From positions 124,001-188,000 of the forward strand of contig NZ_JBGGWB010000001.1 of NCBI RefSeq assembly GCF_041321155.1: DNA of 64,000 nt. Direction: 5' to 3'. The notes under the pieces were generated by a model. The model made no database searches. It was not told the origin of the DNA and was given only the letters and a program-made list of their open reading frames with translations. The stretch's first letter is position 1, and the number at the start of each line of letters is the position of its first letter. Positions 1 through 9,300 of this stretch are shown in pieces. Source of the stretch: Sphingomonas sp. IW22 (lineage in GTDB: Bacteria; Pseudomonadota; Alphaproteobacteria; Sphingomonadales; Sphingomonadaceae). A program made the position numbers and the translations under genes.

Positions 1-293
1 AGGCGCAAGCGACGGTGGAGGCTTGTGCCGCAGCGTTCAACGCGACGGGCGACCGCCGCTGGCTGGATGAAGCGCAAAAGGCTTATCGCTGGTATCTGGG
101 CGCCAACGACCTCGACCTGCCGCTCGCAACGGCGCAGGACGGCGGTTGTTTCGACGGGCTTCAACCCACCGGATTGAACCGCAATCAGGGGGCGGAATCG
201 ATTTTGGCGCTCCAATTAGCGAATTGCGCCATTTCGACCCTTTCGCAGCAAGGCTCAAATCTGGCAGACCCGGCTCGCATCGTCGTCGCGTAA
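1..293 (+). CDS. C-terminal fragment of a glycosyltransferase-like protein (5' end outside window)
   Basis: The reading frame is open from base 3 to the TAA at 291-293, so only about 96 C-terminal residues are seen. The tail has aromatic and glycine-rich helical segments (AYRWYLGAND, GGCFDGL, NRNQGAES) of the kind found in the last hairpins of alpha/alpha-barrel glycan enzymes. From memory, similar tails occur on glycosyltransferases next to GH130 genes in sphingomonads. A GH130 gene follows 40 nt later on the same strand, which suggests one glycan-related operon. The catalytic part is not in the window, so family and substrate stay open. Confidence 0.55.
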   Translation, partial: AQATVEACAAAFNATGDRRWLDEAQKAYRWYLGANDLDLPLATAQDGGCFDGLQPTGLNRNQGAESILALQLANCAISTLSQQGSNLADPARIVVA

Positions 294-333
294 TTTGTTT
301 GTTCCGGAAGCGACGGCCTTGAGGGGGGCGTGA

Positions 334-1620
334 ATGCTCGAGTTGGAAACCCATGCGCTGCGGCTGCACGCCGATCCTTCGCGCGTGGTGGTGCGTCCGT
401 TTCATATCGCCTGGCAATCCAATGGCAGCGCCCCCAGCCGCACTGAGCGGCTGGTGCAGTCCGTGCTGAACATGTCGCCCGTCGAAGCGCGGATGCAGCT
501 GAACGCCGTGCTCAAGGATTTCGAGGCGCGCCACTGGCAGACGCGCCGCGTGTTCATGACGCGCTATGACCAGATCGAGGCGCTGCTGGGCCTGGATGGC
601 GGCAATATCTCGGATGAAAAGCGTCAGCTGATCGGCGCCTATTTCTGTCACGAATACAGCTACGCCGCCGCCGCGTTGATGAATCCCAGTGCGGTGCCGC
701 ATCACGACCAGTCGGGCATGCCGCCCGGTTCGCTTCGCATCCTGATGTCGCTGCGTGCAGTCGGCGAAGGGCATATTTCGTCGGTCGCCTTCCGTGAAGG
801 CATCATCACCGATCAGAATGAACTGATCCTCGCGCCAGAGCCGCCCTTTGCCACCGCGGTCGACGTGGAGGACGGCGACGAACACGTCATTCCCGAAGGC
901 GAAGTGACCGTTCACCGTCATCGCGACTCGACCTTGTCGGGCACGGTCATTTTCCCGATCACGCGCGCGCAGTCGAACGGGTTGGAAGACATGCGCCTCG
1001 TCCACTTCACGCATGAGGACGGCAGTCAGGAATGGCTGGGCACCTACACCGCCTATAACGGCTCGGTCATTCAGTCCGAAATGCTGCGGACGCGCGATTT
1101 CCGGTCATTCGATCTGGTGCCGATGACTGGCTCCGCCGCGCGAAACAAGGGCATGGGCCTCTTCCCCCGCAAGGTCGGCGGCCAATATATGATGATCGGA
1201 CGGCAGGACGGTGAGAACCTGTTCCTCATTCGCTCCGACACGCTGACCCATTGGGATGAAGGCCAGCTGCTGCTCAAGCCGCATTATCCCTGGGAGCTGG
1301 TGCAGATCGGCAATTGCGGCCCGCCGATTGAGCTGGATGAGGGCTGGCTGCTGCTGACCCACGGCGTCGGTGCGATGCGCAAATATTCCATCGCGGCCGT
1401 GCTGCTGGACAAGGACGATCCGTCGAAGATCATCGGCCGGATGCGCGAACCCCTGCTCGCTGCGGCCGATCAGGACCGCGAGGGATATGTCCCCAACGTG
1501 GTCTATTCGTGCGGCGCGTTGCGGCACGGCGATCGGTTGTTCGTCCCCTATGGCATTGCCGACAGTTCGGTCGGCTTTGCGTTCATTACCATCAAATCAC
1601 TGCTGAGCGTGATGGATTGA
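334..1620 (+). CDS. GH130-type glycosidase/phosphorylase
   Basis: A 428-residue protein resembling glycoside hydrolase family 130, whose members are inverting beta-mannoside phosphorylases or beta-1,2-mannosidases with a five-bladed propeller fold. The family's conserved acidic segment appears as GLEDMR at residues 216-221. Later blades carry GMGLFPRK (about 273-280) and GNCGPP (326-331). The ATG at 334 follows a GAGGGGGG ribosome-binding site. There is no signal peptide, so the enzyme is probably cytoplasmic. It is 40 nt downstream of the glycosyltransferase-like fragment, which suggests coupled turnover of one oligosaccharide. Phosphorolysis versus hydrolysis cannot be decided by eye. Confidence 0.8.
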   Translation: MLELETHALRLHADPSRVVVRPFHIAWQSNGSAPSRTERLVQSVLNMSPVEARMQLNAVLKDFEARHWQTRRVFMTRYDQIEALLGLDGGNISDEKRQLIGAYFCHEYSYAAAALMNPSAVPHHDQSGMPPGSLRILMSLRAVGEGHISSVAFREGIITDQNELILAPEPPFATAVDVEDGDEHVIPEGEVTVHRHRDSTLSGTVIFPITRAQSNGLEDMRLVHFTHEDGSQEWLGTYTAYNGSVIQSEMLRTRDFRSFDLVPMTGSAARNKGMGLFPRKVGGQYMMIGRQDGENLFLIRSDTLTHWDEGQLLLKPHYPWELVQIGNCGPPIELDEGWLLLTHGVGAMRKYSIAAVLLDKDDPSKIIGRMREPLLAAADQDREGYVPNVVYSCGALRHGDRLFVPYGIADSSVGFAFITIKSLLSVMD

Positions 1621-1627
1621 CGATCCG

Positions 1628-1661
1628 CGCCCGCCCGTCGCCCTTGTGCGACAGGCGGGCG
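1628..1661. terminator. Long hairpin between convergent genes, terminator-like
   Basis: Inverted repeat with 14-nt arms (1628-1641 and 1648-1661) that match at 13 positions around a CCTTGT loop. It lies 8 nt after the GH130 stop and 7 nt from the stop of the convergent small membrane protein gene. There is no U-tract on either side, so an intrinsic terminator is likely but not proven. Confidence 0.5.
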
Positions 1662-1667
1662 ATTGGG

Positions 1668-1862
1668 TCAGAAGGGCAGCAGTTCCGGGCCGCCGGGCCA
1701 GATCACATCCTCGGTCCAATCGACGCCGGCCAGCAACGTCATCGCGACCGCCACGACCAGGCAAAGGTCGAACAATGCCACCGCCGCCCATGCGATGAAC
1801 GGGTGAAACGGGCCAACCCGGTCGAAACCATCAACGGTCACGCGCCTGTTTTCACCGCTCAT
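1668..1862 (-). CDS. Small membrane protein coupled to ppdK
   Basis: A 64-residue protein whose ATG (1862-1860) overlaps the TGA of ppdK (1861-1859) as ATGA. That overlap, rather than the longer open frame upstream, decides the start. A hydrophobic helix runs from about residue 20 to 44 (FIAWAAVALFDLC...VAMTLLAG), followed by a short tail WTEDVIWPGGPELLPF. There is no signal peptidase site, so one membrane span is predicted. I do not recognise the family. Translational coupling suggests expression with pyruvate phosphate dikinase, but no function is implied beyond that. Confidence 0.65.
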   Translation of the reverse strand: MSGENRRVTVDGFDRVGPFHPFIAWAAVALFDLCLVVAVAMTLLAGVDWTEDVIWPGGPELLPF

Positions 1863-4546
1863 CGTGCCAGCGCCGCCTGAGCCGCCGCCAGTCGCGCGAT
1901 CGGCACGCGATAGGGGCTGGCCGATACGTAATCGAGCCCGACCTTCTCGCAAAAGGCGATCGACGCCGGGTCGCCGCCATGTTCGCCACAGATGCCCAGC
2001 TTGATGTCGGGCCGCGTGCTGCGCCCGCGCGTCGCCGCCAGCTCGACCAGTTCTCCCACGCCTTCGACATCGATGCTGACGAACGGGTCGCGGGCATAAA
2101 TACCCTGTTCGACATAGGCCGTCAGGAACCGGGCGGCATCGTCGCGGCTCACGCCCAACGTGGTCTGGGTCAGGTCGTTGGTGCCGAAGCTGAAAAACTC
2201 GCCCACTTCGGCAATCTCCCCAGCACGCAGCGCGGCGCGCGGCAGCTCGATCATCGTGCCGACCAGATATTCGATGCGCCGCCCCTTGTCCGCGAACACC
2301 GCCTCGGCAGCCTTGTCGACAACGCCCTTCATCAGTTCCAGTTCGCGGCGTGTTGCAACCAGCGGGATCATCACTTCGGGCACCGGGCCCGCGCCCGATT
2401 TTTCCGCGACCTCGACCGCCGCCTCAAAAATGGCGCGGGCCTGCATCTCGTAGATTTCGGGATAGGTGACGCCTAGGCGACAACCGCGATGGCCGAGCAT
2501 CGGGTTGAATTCGTGCAGTTCACCCGCGCGACGCTTCAGCGCATCGACTGCGATGCCGGTCGCCCTCGCCACTTCCTCGAACTCCGCATCCTCATGGGGC
2601 AGGAATTCGTGCAGCGGCGGATCGAGCAGGCGGATGGTAACGGGAAGACCGGCCATCACCTCGAAAATCTCGATAAAATCGGCGCGCTGTTCGGGGAGCA
2701 GCTTGTCAAGCGCGGCGCGGCGGCCCGCTTCGTCCGACGCCAGGATCATCTGGCGCACTGATGTAATGCGGCCCGCGTCGAAGAACATATGCTCCGTGCG
2801 GCAAAGCCCGATGCCTTCCGCCCCGAACTCGCGCGCGGTGCGGCAATCCGCGGGGGTTTCGGCATTGGTCCGTACCTTCAGGCGGCGGACCTTGTCGGCC
2901 CACACCATCAACGTGCCGAAATCGCCCGCCAGTTCGGGCTGCACCGTGGGCACGGCGCCCGCCATTACCTCGCCCGTCGATCCGTCGATGGTGATGACGT
3001 CGCCCGCGCGGACCTCTCGCTCACCCACGCGCATCACGCCGTCCTTGCCCTTGATCGACAAGGCGCCCGCGCCCGACACGCATGGCCGACCCATGCCGCG
3101 CGCCACGACGGCGGCGTGGCTGGTCATGCCACCGCGTGCGGTCAGGATCCCCTTGGCCGCGTGCATGCCGTGAATATCCTCCGGGCTGGTCTCGACGCGG
3201 ACGAGGATCACGTCCTCTCCATTTGCCGCCGCGCGTTCGGCGGCGTCGGCGTCGAACACCACCTTGCCCGATGCCGCACCCGGCGAAGCGGGCAGCCCCT
3301 TGGTCAGCACGTCGCGCGCCGCGTCGGGGTCCAGCGTCGGGTGGAGCAGCTGGTCCAGCGCGGCCGGATCGACCCGCGCCACCGCCTCTTCCTGCGAAAT
3401 CAGCCCTTCGCTCGCCATGTCGACCGCGATCTTCAGCGCCGCCTTGGCCGTGCGCTTCCCGCTGCGCGTCTGGAGCATCCACAGCCTGGCCTTTTCGACC
3501 GTGAACTCGATGTCCTGCATGTCGCGGTAGTGCCGCTCCAGCGTGTCAAAAACGCGCGCCAGCTCGCCGTAAACCTCCGGCATCGCTTCTTCCATCGAAG
3601 CGGGCTTGGCGCCTGCGGCCTCACGCGCGGCGCGGGTCAGATATTGCGGCGTGCGAATGCCCGCCACCACATCCTCACCCTGCGCGTTGATCAGGAACTC
3701 GCCATAATAGCCGTTCGCCCCGGTCGAAGGGTCGCGGGTAAAGGCGACGCCCGTGGCCGATGTGTCGCCCATATTGCCGAACACCATCGCCTGCACGTTG
3801 ACCGCCGTGCCCCAGTCGCCGGGAATGTCGTTCAACCGGCGATAGACCTTGGCGCGTTCGGACTGCCACGATCCGAACACCGCGCCGACCGCGCCCCACA
3901 ACTGGTCATGTACGTCCTGCGGGAACGGCTTGCCCCACAATTCGGCCACCAATGCCTTGTATTCGGCCACCAGTGTCTTGAGGTCGTCGGCGGTCAGATC
4001 GGTATCGAGGAAGTAGCCCTGATCCTCCTTGGCGATTTCCAGCGCTTCCTCGAACCGGTCATGGTCGAGGCCCAGCACCACGTCCGAATACATCTGGATG
4101 AAGCGGCGATAGCTGTCCCAGGCAAAGCGTGGATCGTCGGATACGCGAGCCAGCCCTTCGACCGTTTCGTCGTTCAGGCCCAGGTTGAGGACCGTGTCCA
4201 TCATCCCCGGCATCGACACTCGCGCACCCGACCGAACCGACACCAGCAGCGGGTTGGCCGGGTCGCCAAACGCCTTGCCCGTCACCGACTCGATATGAGC
4301 AAGGCCGTTCGCCACCTCGGCGCGCAGGCTGTCGGGGAACGCCTCCCCCTCCTCATAATAGCGTGCGCACATCGCGGTGGAGATGGTGAAGCCCGGCGGC
4401 ACCGGCAGCCCGATCGAGGCCATTTCGGCCAGGTTCGCGCCCTTGCCGCCCAACAGGTTCTTGTCGCCCTTGCCGCCGTCGGACACGCCGCCGCCAAAGC
4501 GATAGACATATTGGACCTCGCCCGCTTCCCGCACCGCCGTCGCCAT
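1859..4546 (-). CDS. ppdK: Pyruvate, phosphate dikinase
   Basis: An 895-residue enzyme interconverting pyruvate + ATP + Pi with phosphoenolpyruvate + AMP + PPi, at the PEP-pyruvate node. The N-terminal ATP-grasp part has NLLGGKGANLAEM and GLPVPPGF. The phosphohistidine domain has GGMTSHAAVVARG, with the swinging His at about residue 477. The C-terminal PEP/pyruvate barrel includes CGEHGGDP. Length is normal for the family (about 880-900). I start at the ATG at 4546, preceded by AGGAG at a good distance, and not at an open extension of 17 codons. It lies 63 nt downstream of glyS on the same strand. A perfect 12-bp palindrome sits in that gap. Confidence 0.95.
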   Translation of the reverse strand: MATAVREAGEVQYVYRFGGGVSDGGKGDKNLLGGKGANLAEMASIGLPVPPGFTISTAMCARYYEEGEAFPDSLRAEVANGLAHIESVTGKAFGDPANPLLVSVRSGARVSMPGMMDTVLNLGLNDETVEGLARVSDDPRFAWDSYRRFIQMYSDVVLGLDHDRFEEALEIAKEDQGYFLDTDLTADDLKTLVAEYKALVAELWGKPFPQDVHDQLWGAVGAVFGSWQSERAKVYRRLNDIPGDWGTAVNVQAMVFGNMGDTSATGVAFTRDPSTGANGYYGEFLINAQGEDVVAGIRTPQYLTRAAREAAGAKPASMEEAMPEVYGELARVFDTLERHYRDMQDIEFTVEKARLWMLQTRSGKRTAKAALKIAVDMASEGLISQEEAVARVDPAALDQLLHPTLDPDAARDVLTKGLPASPGAASGKVVFDADAAERAAANGEDVILVRVETSPEDIHGMHAAKGILTARGGMTSHAAVVARGMGRPCVSGAGALSIKGKDGVMRVGEREVRAGDVITIDGSTGEVMAGAVPTVQPELAGDFGTLMVWADKVRRLKVRTNAETPADCRTAREFGAEGIGLCRTEHMFFDAGRITSVRQMILASDEAGRRAALDKLLPEQRADFIEIFEVMAGLPVTIRLLDPPLHEFLPHEDAEFEEVARATGIAVDALKRRAGELHEFNPMLGHRGCRLGVTYPEIYEMQARAIFEAAVEVAEKSGAGPVPEVMIPLVATRRELELMKGVVDKAAEAVFADKGRRIEYLVGTMIELPRAALRAGEIAEVGEFFSFGTNDLTQTTLGVSRDDAARFLTAYVEQGIYARDPFVSIDVEGVGELVELAATRGRSTRPDIKLGICGEHGGDPASIAFCEKVGLDYVSASPYRVPIARLAAAQAALAR

Positions 4547-4564
4547 CGCTTCGCTCCTATCGCT

Positions 4565-4576
4565 GCATACGTATGC
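4565..4576. promoter_or_regulatory. Perfect 12-bp palindrome upstream of ppdK
   Basis: GCATACGTATGC is a perfect inverted repeat centred about 24 nt upstream of the ppdK ATG and just before its ribosome-binding site, in the 63-nt glyS-ppdK gap. It could be a regulator site for an internal promoter. No cognate factor is known to me and no -35/-10 pair is obvious. Confidence 0.3.
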
Positions 4577-4609
4577 TGAGACGCGGAATAGCGTCACATC
4601 CGCATTTTG

Positions 4610-7006
4610 CTATCCCTCGATGCGTGAGAAATCGGCAACGCGGTGCACTGCCGCGCGCATCCGGGCGAGGAGCGCAAGACGTGCCTGACGCTTGGCGGGA
4701 TCGGCATCGTTGACCGTCACCGATTCGAAAAAGGCGTCGATCGGCGCGCGCAGACTGGCGAGCGCGGCCATGGCCCCTTCGAAATCCTCCGCCTCGACCG
4801 CACGCGCGGCGCGCGGTTCGGCTTCGTCCAGCGCGGCGATCAGCGCGGATTCGGCCGGTTCGGGGGTGAAGGTTTCGCCCACCACGCCGTGCGCGTCGCC
4901 CGCCACTTCCGCCAGCGGGTCTTCCTCGCCCGTTTGCGGGATATGGCCACCGGCCAGATCGGCCTCGATCACGCGGCGTTCCTGCGGCAGACGCTTTGGC
5001 TCGTCGCCAAAGGGCTGGGACTGATCGGCGGCTTCGGCCAGCGTCGGCACATGCGGATCGGCGGCGGGGAGCGCATCGTCCTGCCACCCTTCCTTCTTCA
5101 GAATGTTCGCCGCGCGCTTATACCCGGCCAGCAGGTTCGCACCCTCCCCCGTCGTCACGAACGCCTGAAGCGCATGAACGCGAGCAAGCAGCCGGACGAG
5201 GTCGTCCTCACCGCCGAGCGCGAACACCGCGTCGATCAGGTCGTGGCGAACCCCGGCTTCGCGCTGCTGGACTTTTAGGCGGTCGGCGAAGAAGTTGATC
5301 ACAGCGCCTCCGGCCGCTTCAACTCGCACGCTGAAAGCATCAAGTTCTTCCGTTGAGCGTGCCCTTTCGATCATATTCTGACGCGTTTTCTCATACTCGT
5401 CTGGGTTCATAGGATCACCCGCCGCCGTACGCGCTCTGACCAACTCGCGAAACTTTTCCGCCCATTCAGCACCACTTACCGTCGCCGCTACCCGGGCCAT
5501 TGAGAGACTGATGGCAAGAAACAGGCCGAACCGCACATTATTGGCTTGCAATAACTCGATTAGACCAAGAGCGGCTCGGCGCAGCGCGAACGGGTCCTTG
5601 GAACCGGTAGGAGGCAGGTCTGCAATGTAAAACGCCGAAATCGTATCCAGCTTATCCGCCAGCGACACCGCGACCGTCACCGGCGCAGTCGGCACTTCGT
5701 CGCCCTGCCCGACCGGTTTGTAATGATCGCGCACCGCTTCCCAGACTTCGCGCGGCTCGCCCTGTGCGGCGGCGTAATAGCCGCCCATCAGGCCCTGAAG
5801 CTCGGGGAACTCGCCCACCATGCCGGTGACCAGATCGGCCTTGGCCAGCCGCGCGGCGCGTTCGGCGTGAGCGGGGTCGGCATTTTTGACGATGCCTTCC
5901 TCGACCAGCCAGCGCGCCAGCTTGGCCACGCGCTCGACCTTGTCGGCGACAGTGCCCAGCTTTTCGTGGAAGACGATCTTTTCGAGCTTCTTTGCCTGTT
6001 CTTCCAGCGGCACCTTCAGGTCAGTGTCGTAGAAGAAGCGCGCGTCGGACAGGCGGGCGGCCAGCACCTTCTGATTACCGGCGACGATCTTTTCACCGCC
6101 ATCGCGCGCGGCAATATTTGCCACGCAAATGAAAGCGTTAGCCAGCTTTCCTGACGCATCCTGACAAACGAAGTATTTCTGATTCACACGCGCTGTGAGC
6201 TGAATGACCTCAGCCGGCACGTCCAGAAACTCAGCATCAAAGCGGCCCAGCAGCGGCACCGGCCATTCTGTCAGGCCCGCATTTTCCGCGACCAGCCCTT
6301 CATCCTCGACCAGCGTCAACCCAGCCTCGCCCGCCAGCGCGGTCGCGCGGTTGCGGATGATCGCACGGCGTTCATCCTGATCGACGATGACGTGCGCCAG
6401 CCGCAGCTTTTCAACATAGTCGTGCGCGCCGCCAATGGTGATCGGCTGCGGGCTGTGGAAACGGTGGCCGACGGTTGCATAACCGCTGGTGATCCCCGCC
6501 ACTTCGCATGGCACCAGCTCCTCGCCCAGAATGGCGACAATGCCTTGTAACGGGCGCACCCAGCGCGGGCTTTCGCTCGACAGCGACGGCGCACCCCAGC
6601 GCATCGACTTGGGCCACGGGAATGCGCGCACGATCGCCGGAATGGCGGCGGCCAGCACATCGGCGGTGGCGCGGCCGGGGCGTTCGGTGACGGCGAACCA
6701 CACGCCGTCCCGCTCGGTCAGTTGCTCACGCGACAGGCCGGTCTTGCGGAGAAAACCCTCCAGCGCCTGTTCGGGCGCGCTGGTGCGCGGCCCCTTCACT
6801 TCCTCGCGCACGGCTTCGGTCGCCTGCGGCAGTCCGCTGGCGATCAGAGCGAGGCGACGCGGCGTGGCATAGGTGACGATCCCGGCGGCGGCGATGCCGG
6901 CCTTTGCCAGTTCGGCCGTGAACAGCTTTTCAAGATCGGCGCGCGCGCGATCCTGCATCCGGGCGGGGATTTCCTCCGAACGAAGCTCAAGCAGAAAATC
7001 GGTCAC
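4610..7006 (-). CDS. glyS: Glycyl-tRNA synthetase, beta subunit
   Basis: A 798-residue beta chain of the bacterial alpha2-beta2 glycyl-tRNA synthetase, which charges tRNA-Gly in the cytoplasm. It begins [15 protein letters not shown], typical of GlyS, and contains [31 protein letters not shown] and a C-terminal anticodon-binding region. The start is GTG at 7006, overlapping the glyQ TGA as GTGA; the ten extra upstream codons are in-frame glyQ sequence and were rejected. Bases about 5290-5690 (residues about 440-570), and a shorter patch near 6115-6240, have visibly lower GC and more A/T-ending codons than their surroundings, although the frame stays intact. Confidence 0.93.
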   Translation of the reverse strand: MTDFLLELRSEEIPARMQDRARADLEKLFTAELAKAGIAAAGIVTYATPRRLALIASGLPQATEAVREEVKGPRTSAPEQALEGFLRKTGLSREQLTERDGVWFAVTERPGRATADVLAAAIPAIVRAFPWPKSMRWGAPSLSSESPRWVRPLQGIVAILGEELVPCEVAGITSGYATVGHRFHSPQPITIGGAHDYVEKLRLAHVIVDQDERRAIIRNRATALAGEAGLTLVEDEGLVAENAGLTEWPVPLLGRFDAEFLDVPAEVIQLTARVNQKYFVCQDASGKLANAFICVANIAARDGGEKIVAGNQKVLAARLSDARFFYDTDLKVPLEEQAKKLEKIVFHEKLGTVADKVERVAKLARWLVEEGIVKNADPAHAERAARLAKADLVTGMVGEFPELQGLMGGYYAAAQGEPREVWEAVRDHYKPVGQGDEVPTAPVTVAVSLADKLDTISAFYIADLPPTGSKDPFALRRAALGLIELLQANNVRFGLFLAISLSMARVAATVSGAEWAEKFRELVRARTAAGDPMNPDEYEKTRQNMIERARSTEELDAFSVRVEAAGGAVINFFADRLKVQQREAGVRHDLIDAVFALGGEDDLVRLLARVHALQAFVTTGEGANLLAGYKRAANILKKEGWQDDALPAADPHVPTLAEAADQSQPFGDEPKRLPQERRVIEADLAGGHIPQTGEEDPLAEVAGDAHGVVGETFTPEPAESALIAALDEAEPRAARAVEAEDFEGAMAALASLRAPIDAFFESVTVNDADPAKRQARLALLARMRAAVHRVADFSRIEG

Positions 7007-7905
7007 AGCGACCACTCCGGAAAACGTGCCTGCCACTGGGGTGTCATCTTTTCGATCTGCTTCTGGCAGCTGCCCTTGGCCAGATCGCGCACACGGCCGA
7101 TATAGGCCTGACGCTCCGCGACGGAGATGACGCCGCGCGCCTGCAACAGGTTGAACACATGGCTGGCCTTGATCGCCTGTTCATAGGCGGCGATCGGCAG
7201 GTTGGCGTCCAGCGAGTTCTCGCATTCGGCCACATGCTTCCTGAACTGGTCGAACAGGCTGTCGGTGTTTGCGACCTCGAAATTCCAGGTCGACATCTGG
7301 CGTTCGTTTTCCAGAAACACGTCGCCATAAGTCACGCCCGCGTCGTTGAACGCGAGGTCGTACACGCTGTCCTTGTTCTGGATATACATGGCCAGCCGCT
7401 CAAGCCCGTAGGTCAGCTCACCCGCCACCGGCTTGCAATCGAAACCGCCCATCTGCTGGAAATAGGTGAACTGGGTCACCTCCATCCCGTCGCACCACAC
7501 TTCCCAGCCAAGGCCCCAGGCGCCCAGCGTCGGGCTTTCCCAGTCGTCCTCGACAAAGCGGATGTCGTGCTTGAGAGGGTCGATGCCGATCGCGGCCAGC
7601 GAATCCAGATACCGGTCCTGAAGGTCGGGCGGGCTGGGCTTCAGGATCACCTGATACTGGTAATAATGCTGAAGCCGGTTGGGGTTCTCGCCATAGCGCC
7701 CGTCGGTCGGGCGGCGGCACGGCTGGACAAACGCGGCGTTCCACGGCTCCGGCCCCAGCGCGCGCAGCGTGGTGGCGGGGTGAAAGGTGCCCGCCCCCAT
7801 TTCCATGTCATAGGGCTGAAGAATGGCACAGCCCCGCGCGCTCCAATAATCATGGAGCGTCAGGATCATGCGCTGGAAGCTCATCGGCTGGGTGTTGTCG
7901 GACAC
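7003..7905 (-). CDS. glyQ: Glycyl-tRNA synthetase, alpha subunit
   Basis: A 300-residue catalytic alpha chain partnering GlyS. The class II core is obvious: [19 protein letters not shown], then [33 protein letters not shown] and YGLERLAMY. The GTG at 7905 is chosen because AAGG lies upstream. An in-frame ATG at 7884 (MSFQRMIL) matches the usual GlyQ N-terminus but has no visible ribosome-binding site, so the first seven residues are uncertain. It is the first gene of the glyQ-glyS-ppdK-small membrane protein run and is divergent from the sensor kinase gene, with 118 nt between them for promoters. Confidence 0.93.
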   Translation of the reverse strand: MSDNTQPMSFQRMILTLHDYWSARGCAILQPYDMEMGAGTFHPATTLRALGPEPWNAAFVQPCRRPTDGRYGENPNRLQHYYQYQVILKPSPPDLQDRYLDSLAAIGIDPLKHDIRFVEDDWESPTLGAWGLGWEVWCDGMEVTQFTYFQQMGGFDCKPVAGELTYGLERLAMYIQNKDSVYDLAFNDAGVTYGDVFLENERQMSTWNFEVANTDSLFDQFRKHVAECENSLDANLPIAAYEQAIKASHVFNLLQARGVISVAERQAYIGRVRDLAKGSCQKQIEKMTPQWQARFPEWSL

Positions 7906-8023
7906 CGGAAACCTTCGCGTTGGATGGATAGGAAAGGCCGCTTCCCTTGGCGGAGGCGGTGCCGGGGGTCAATAACAGCGGCAGGCACGACAAAGCGAGC
8001 AGGATCGGTTACGCGATCCGGCA

Positions 8024-9232
8024 ATGGCAGGGGATCGGGCGATTCGCGCGGGCGTCGCGCTGGGCATCGCGGTGGCGAGCGGCGCCGCCGCGCTCGTTAT
8101 CGGCAGCGATGCGAACGCAATCGTGGTGGCGGTGGTCGGCGCAATCGCCGCCGTGCTGGTCGCGCTGGGCACCGCATCGGATGAGCCTGAGGAAGCGGCC
8201 TCCGCGCCGCCCCCGCCCCCGCTGCCCCCCGAACCGCTGATCAGCGACGTGATCGAAGCGGTGATCGAACCCGTGATGATTATCGCCGACCGCCGCGTGG
8301 TGCGCGCCAACGCGCCCGCACGCGCGCTGCTCGGCCAGCATATTCTGGGGGAGGATGTGCGCCTGGCCATCCGCCACCCCGCTGCCGCAGAACGGCTGAC
8401 CGCCGCGCCCGACACGGCGGATGACGAACCGATCCATCTGGTCGGCTTGGGCACGCGCGAGCAGCGGTGGGAAATGCATGTGCGCCGGGCGGGGCCGTCG
8501 CTGCGCGTCGTGCATCTGATCGACCGCACCGGCAGCTATGCCGCCGACCGCATCCGCGTCGATTTCGTCGCTAATGCCAGCCACGAGCTGCGGACCCCGC
8601 TGGCGTCGATCCTCGGCTTTGTCGAAACCCTGCGTGAAGGCGCTGGCGACGACCCTGAAGTACGCGACCGTTTCCTCAAGATCATGCTGGGCGAAGCGAC
8701 CAGGATGCGCCGTCTGGTCGACGACCTGATGAGCCTTTCGCGGATCGAGGCCGAGAAATACCGTGAACCCGGCCAGACCGTCCGGCTGGGCGAACTGGTG
8801 GAGGAGGTCCGCGCCGAAGTGGAAAGCACCGCCAACGGCCGCGCCGGCGACGTCGTTACCGCCGTGGCAGATGCGCCGCCGGTGCGCGGCGACCGCGCTC
8901 AGCTGAGCCAGCTGCTGCACAATCTGATCGGCAATGCCCTGAAATATGGCCGCCCTGGCACGCCCGTGACGGTCGAGCTGGAACATGACGGCGGCGCGAT
9001 GGTGCGCCTCAGCGTGCGCGATCAGGGCGACGGCATTGCCCCCGAACACCTGCCGCGCCTGACCGAACGCTTTTACCGCGTCGATTCGGGACGCAGCCGC
9101 GCGGCCGGCGGCACCGGCCTTGGCCTCTCCATCGTCAAGCATATCGTCGAGCGGCACCGCGGGCGGCTGGACATTGCCAGCACGCCGGGCACCGGCACCG
9201 TAGTCACCGTGATGCTGCCCGCCATTCGATAG
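8024..9232 (+). CDS. PhoR-like sensor histidine kinase
   Basis: A 402-residue membrane histidine kinase. Two hydrophobic segments lie at about residues 8-28 and 31-50, with almost no periplasmic loop, followed by a proline-rich linker (APPPPPLPPEP) and a PAS-like region. The HisKA motif SHELRTP puts the phospho-acceptor at His187. The ATPase motifs are NLIGNALKYG (300-309), DQGDGIAP and GGTGLGLSI (362-370). This resembles PhoR, the phosphate-limitation kinase, which signals through the Pst transporter and has little sensor domain. No response regulator or pst gene is in the window, so the PhoR assignment rests on architecture alone. Confidence 0.8.
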   Translation: MAGDRAIRAGVALGIAVASGAAALVIGSDANAIVVAVVGAIAAVLVALGTASDEPEEAASAPPPPPLPPEPLISDVIEAVIEPVMIIADRRVVRANAPARALLGQHILGEDVRLAIRHPAAAERLTAAPDTADDEPIHLVGLGTREQRWEMHVRRAGPSLRVVHLIDRTGSYAADRIRVDFVANASHELRTPLASILGFVETLREGAGDDPEVRDRFLKIMLGEATRMRRLVDDLMSLSRIEAEKYREPGQTVRLGELVEEVRAEVESTANGRAGDVVTAVADAPPVRGDRAQLSQLLHNLIGNALKYGRPGTPVTVELEHDGGAMVRLSVRDQGDGIAPEHLPRLTERFYRVDSGRSRAAGGTGLGLSIVKHIVERHRGRLDIASTPGTGTVVTVMLPAIR

Positions 9233-9300
9233 GAGGGCTGCGGCGCGGGCAACGCGATCTCAGGTTGCAGTCGCGGGCTTTAGGTTCCAATCGCGCGGTC

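Noticed and set aside
2789..4579. 596-codon open frame on the plus strand opposite ppdK
   Set aside because: It is antisense to the well-supported dikinase, is full of Arg/His as expected for a high-GC complement frame, has no ribosome-binding site and matches no family.
8009..9157. 382-codon open frame opposite the sensor kinase
   Set aside because: Antisense shadow; the plus strand has all histidine kinase motifs in order.
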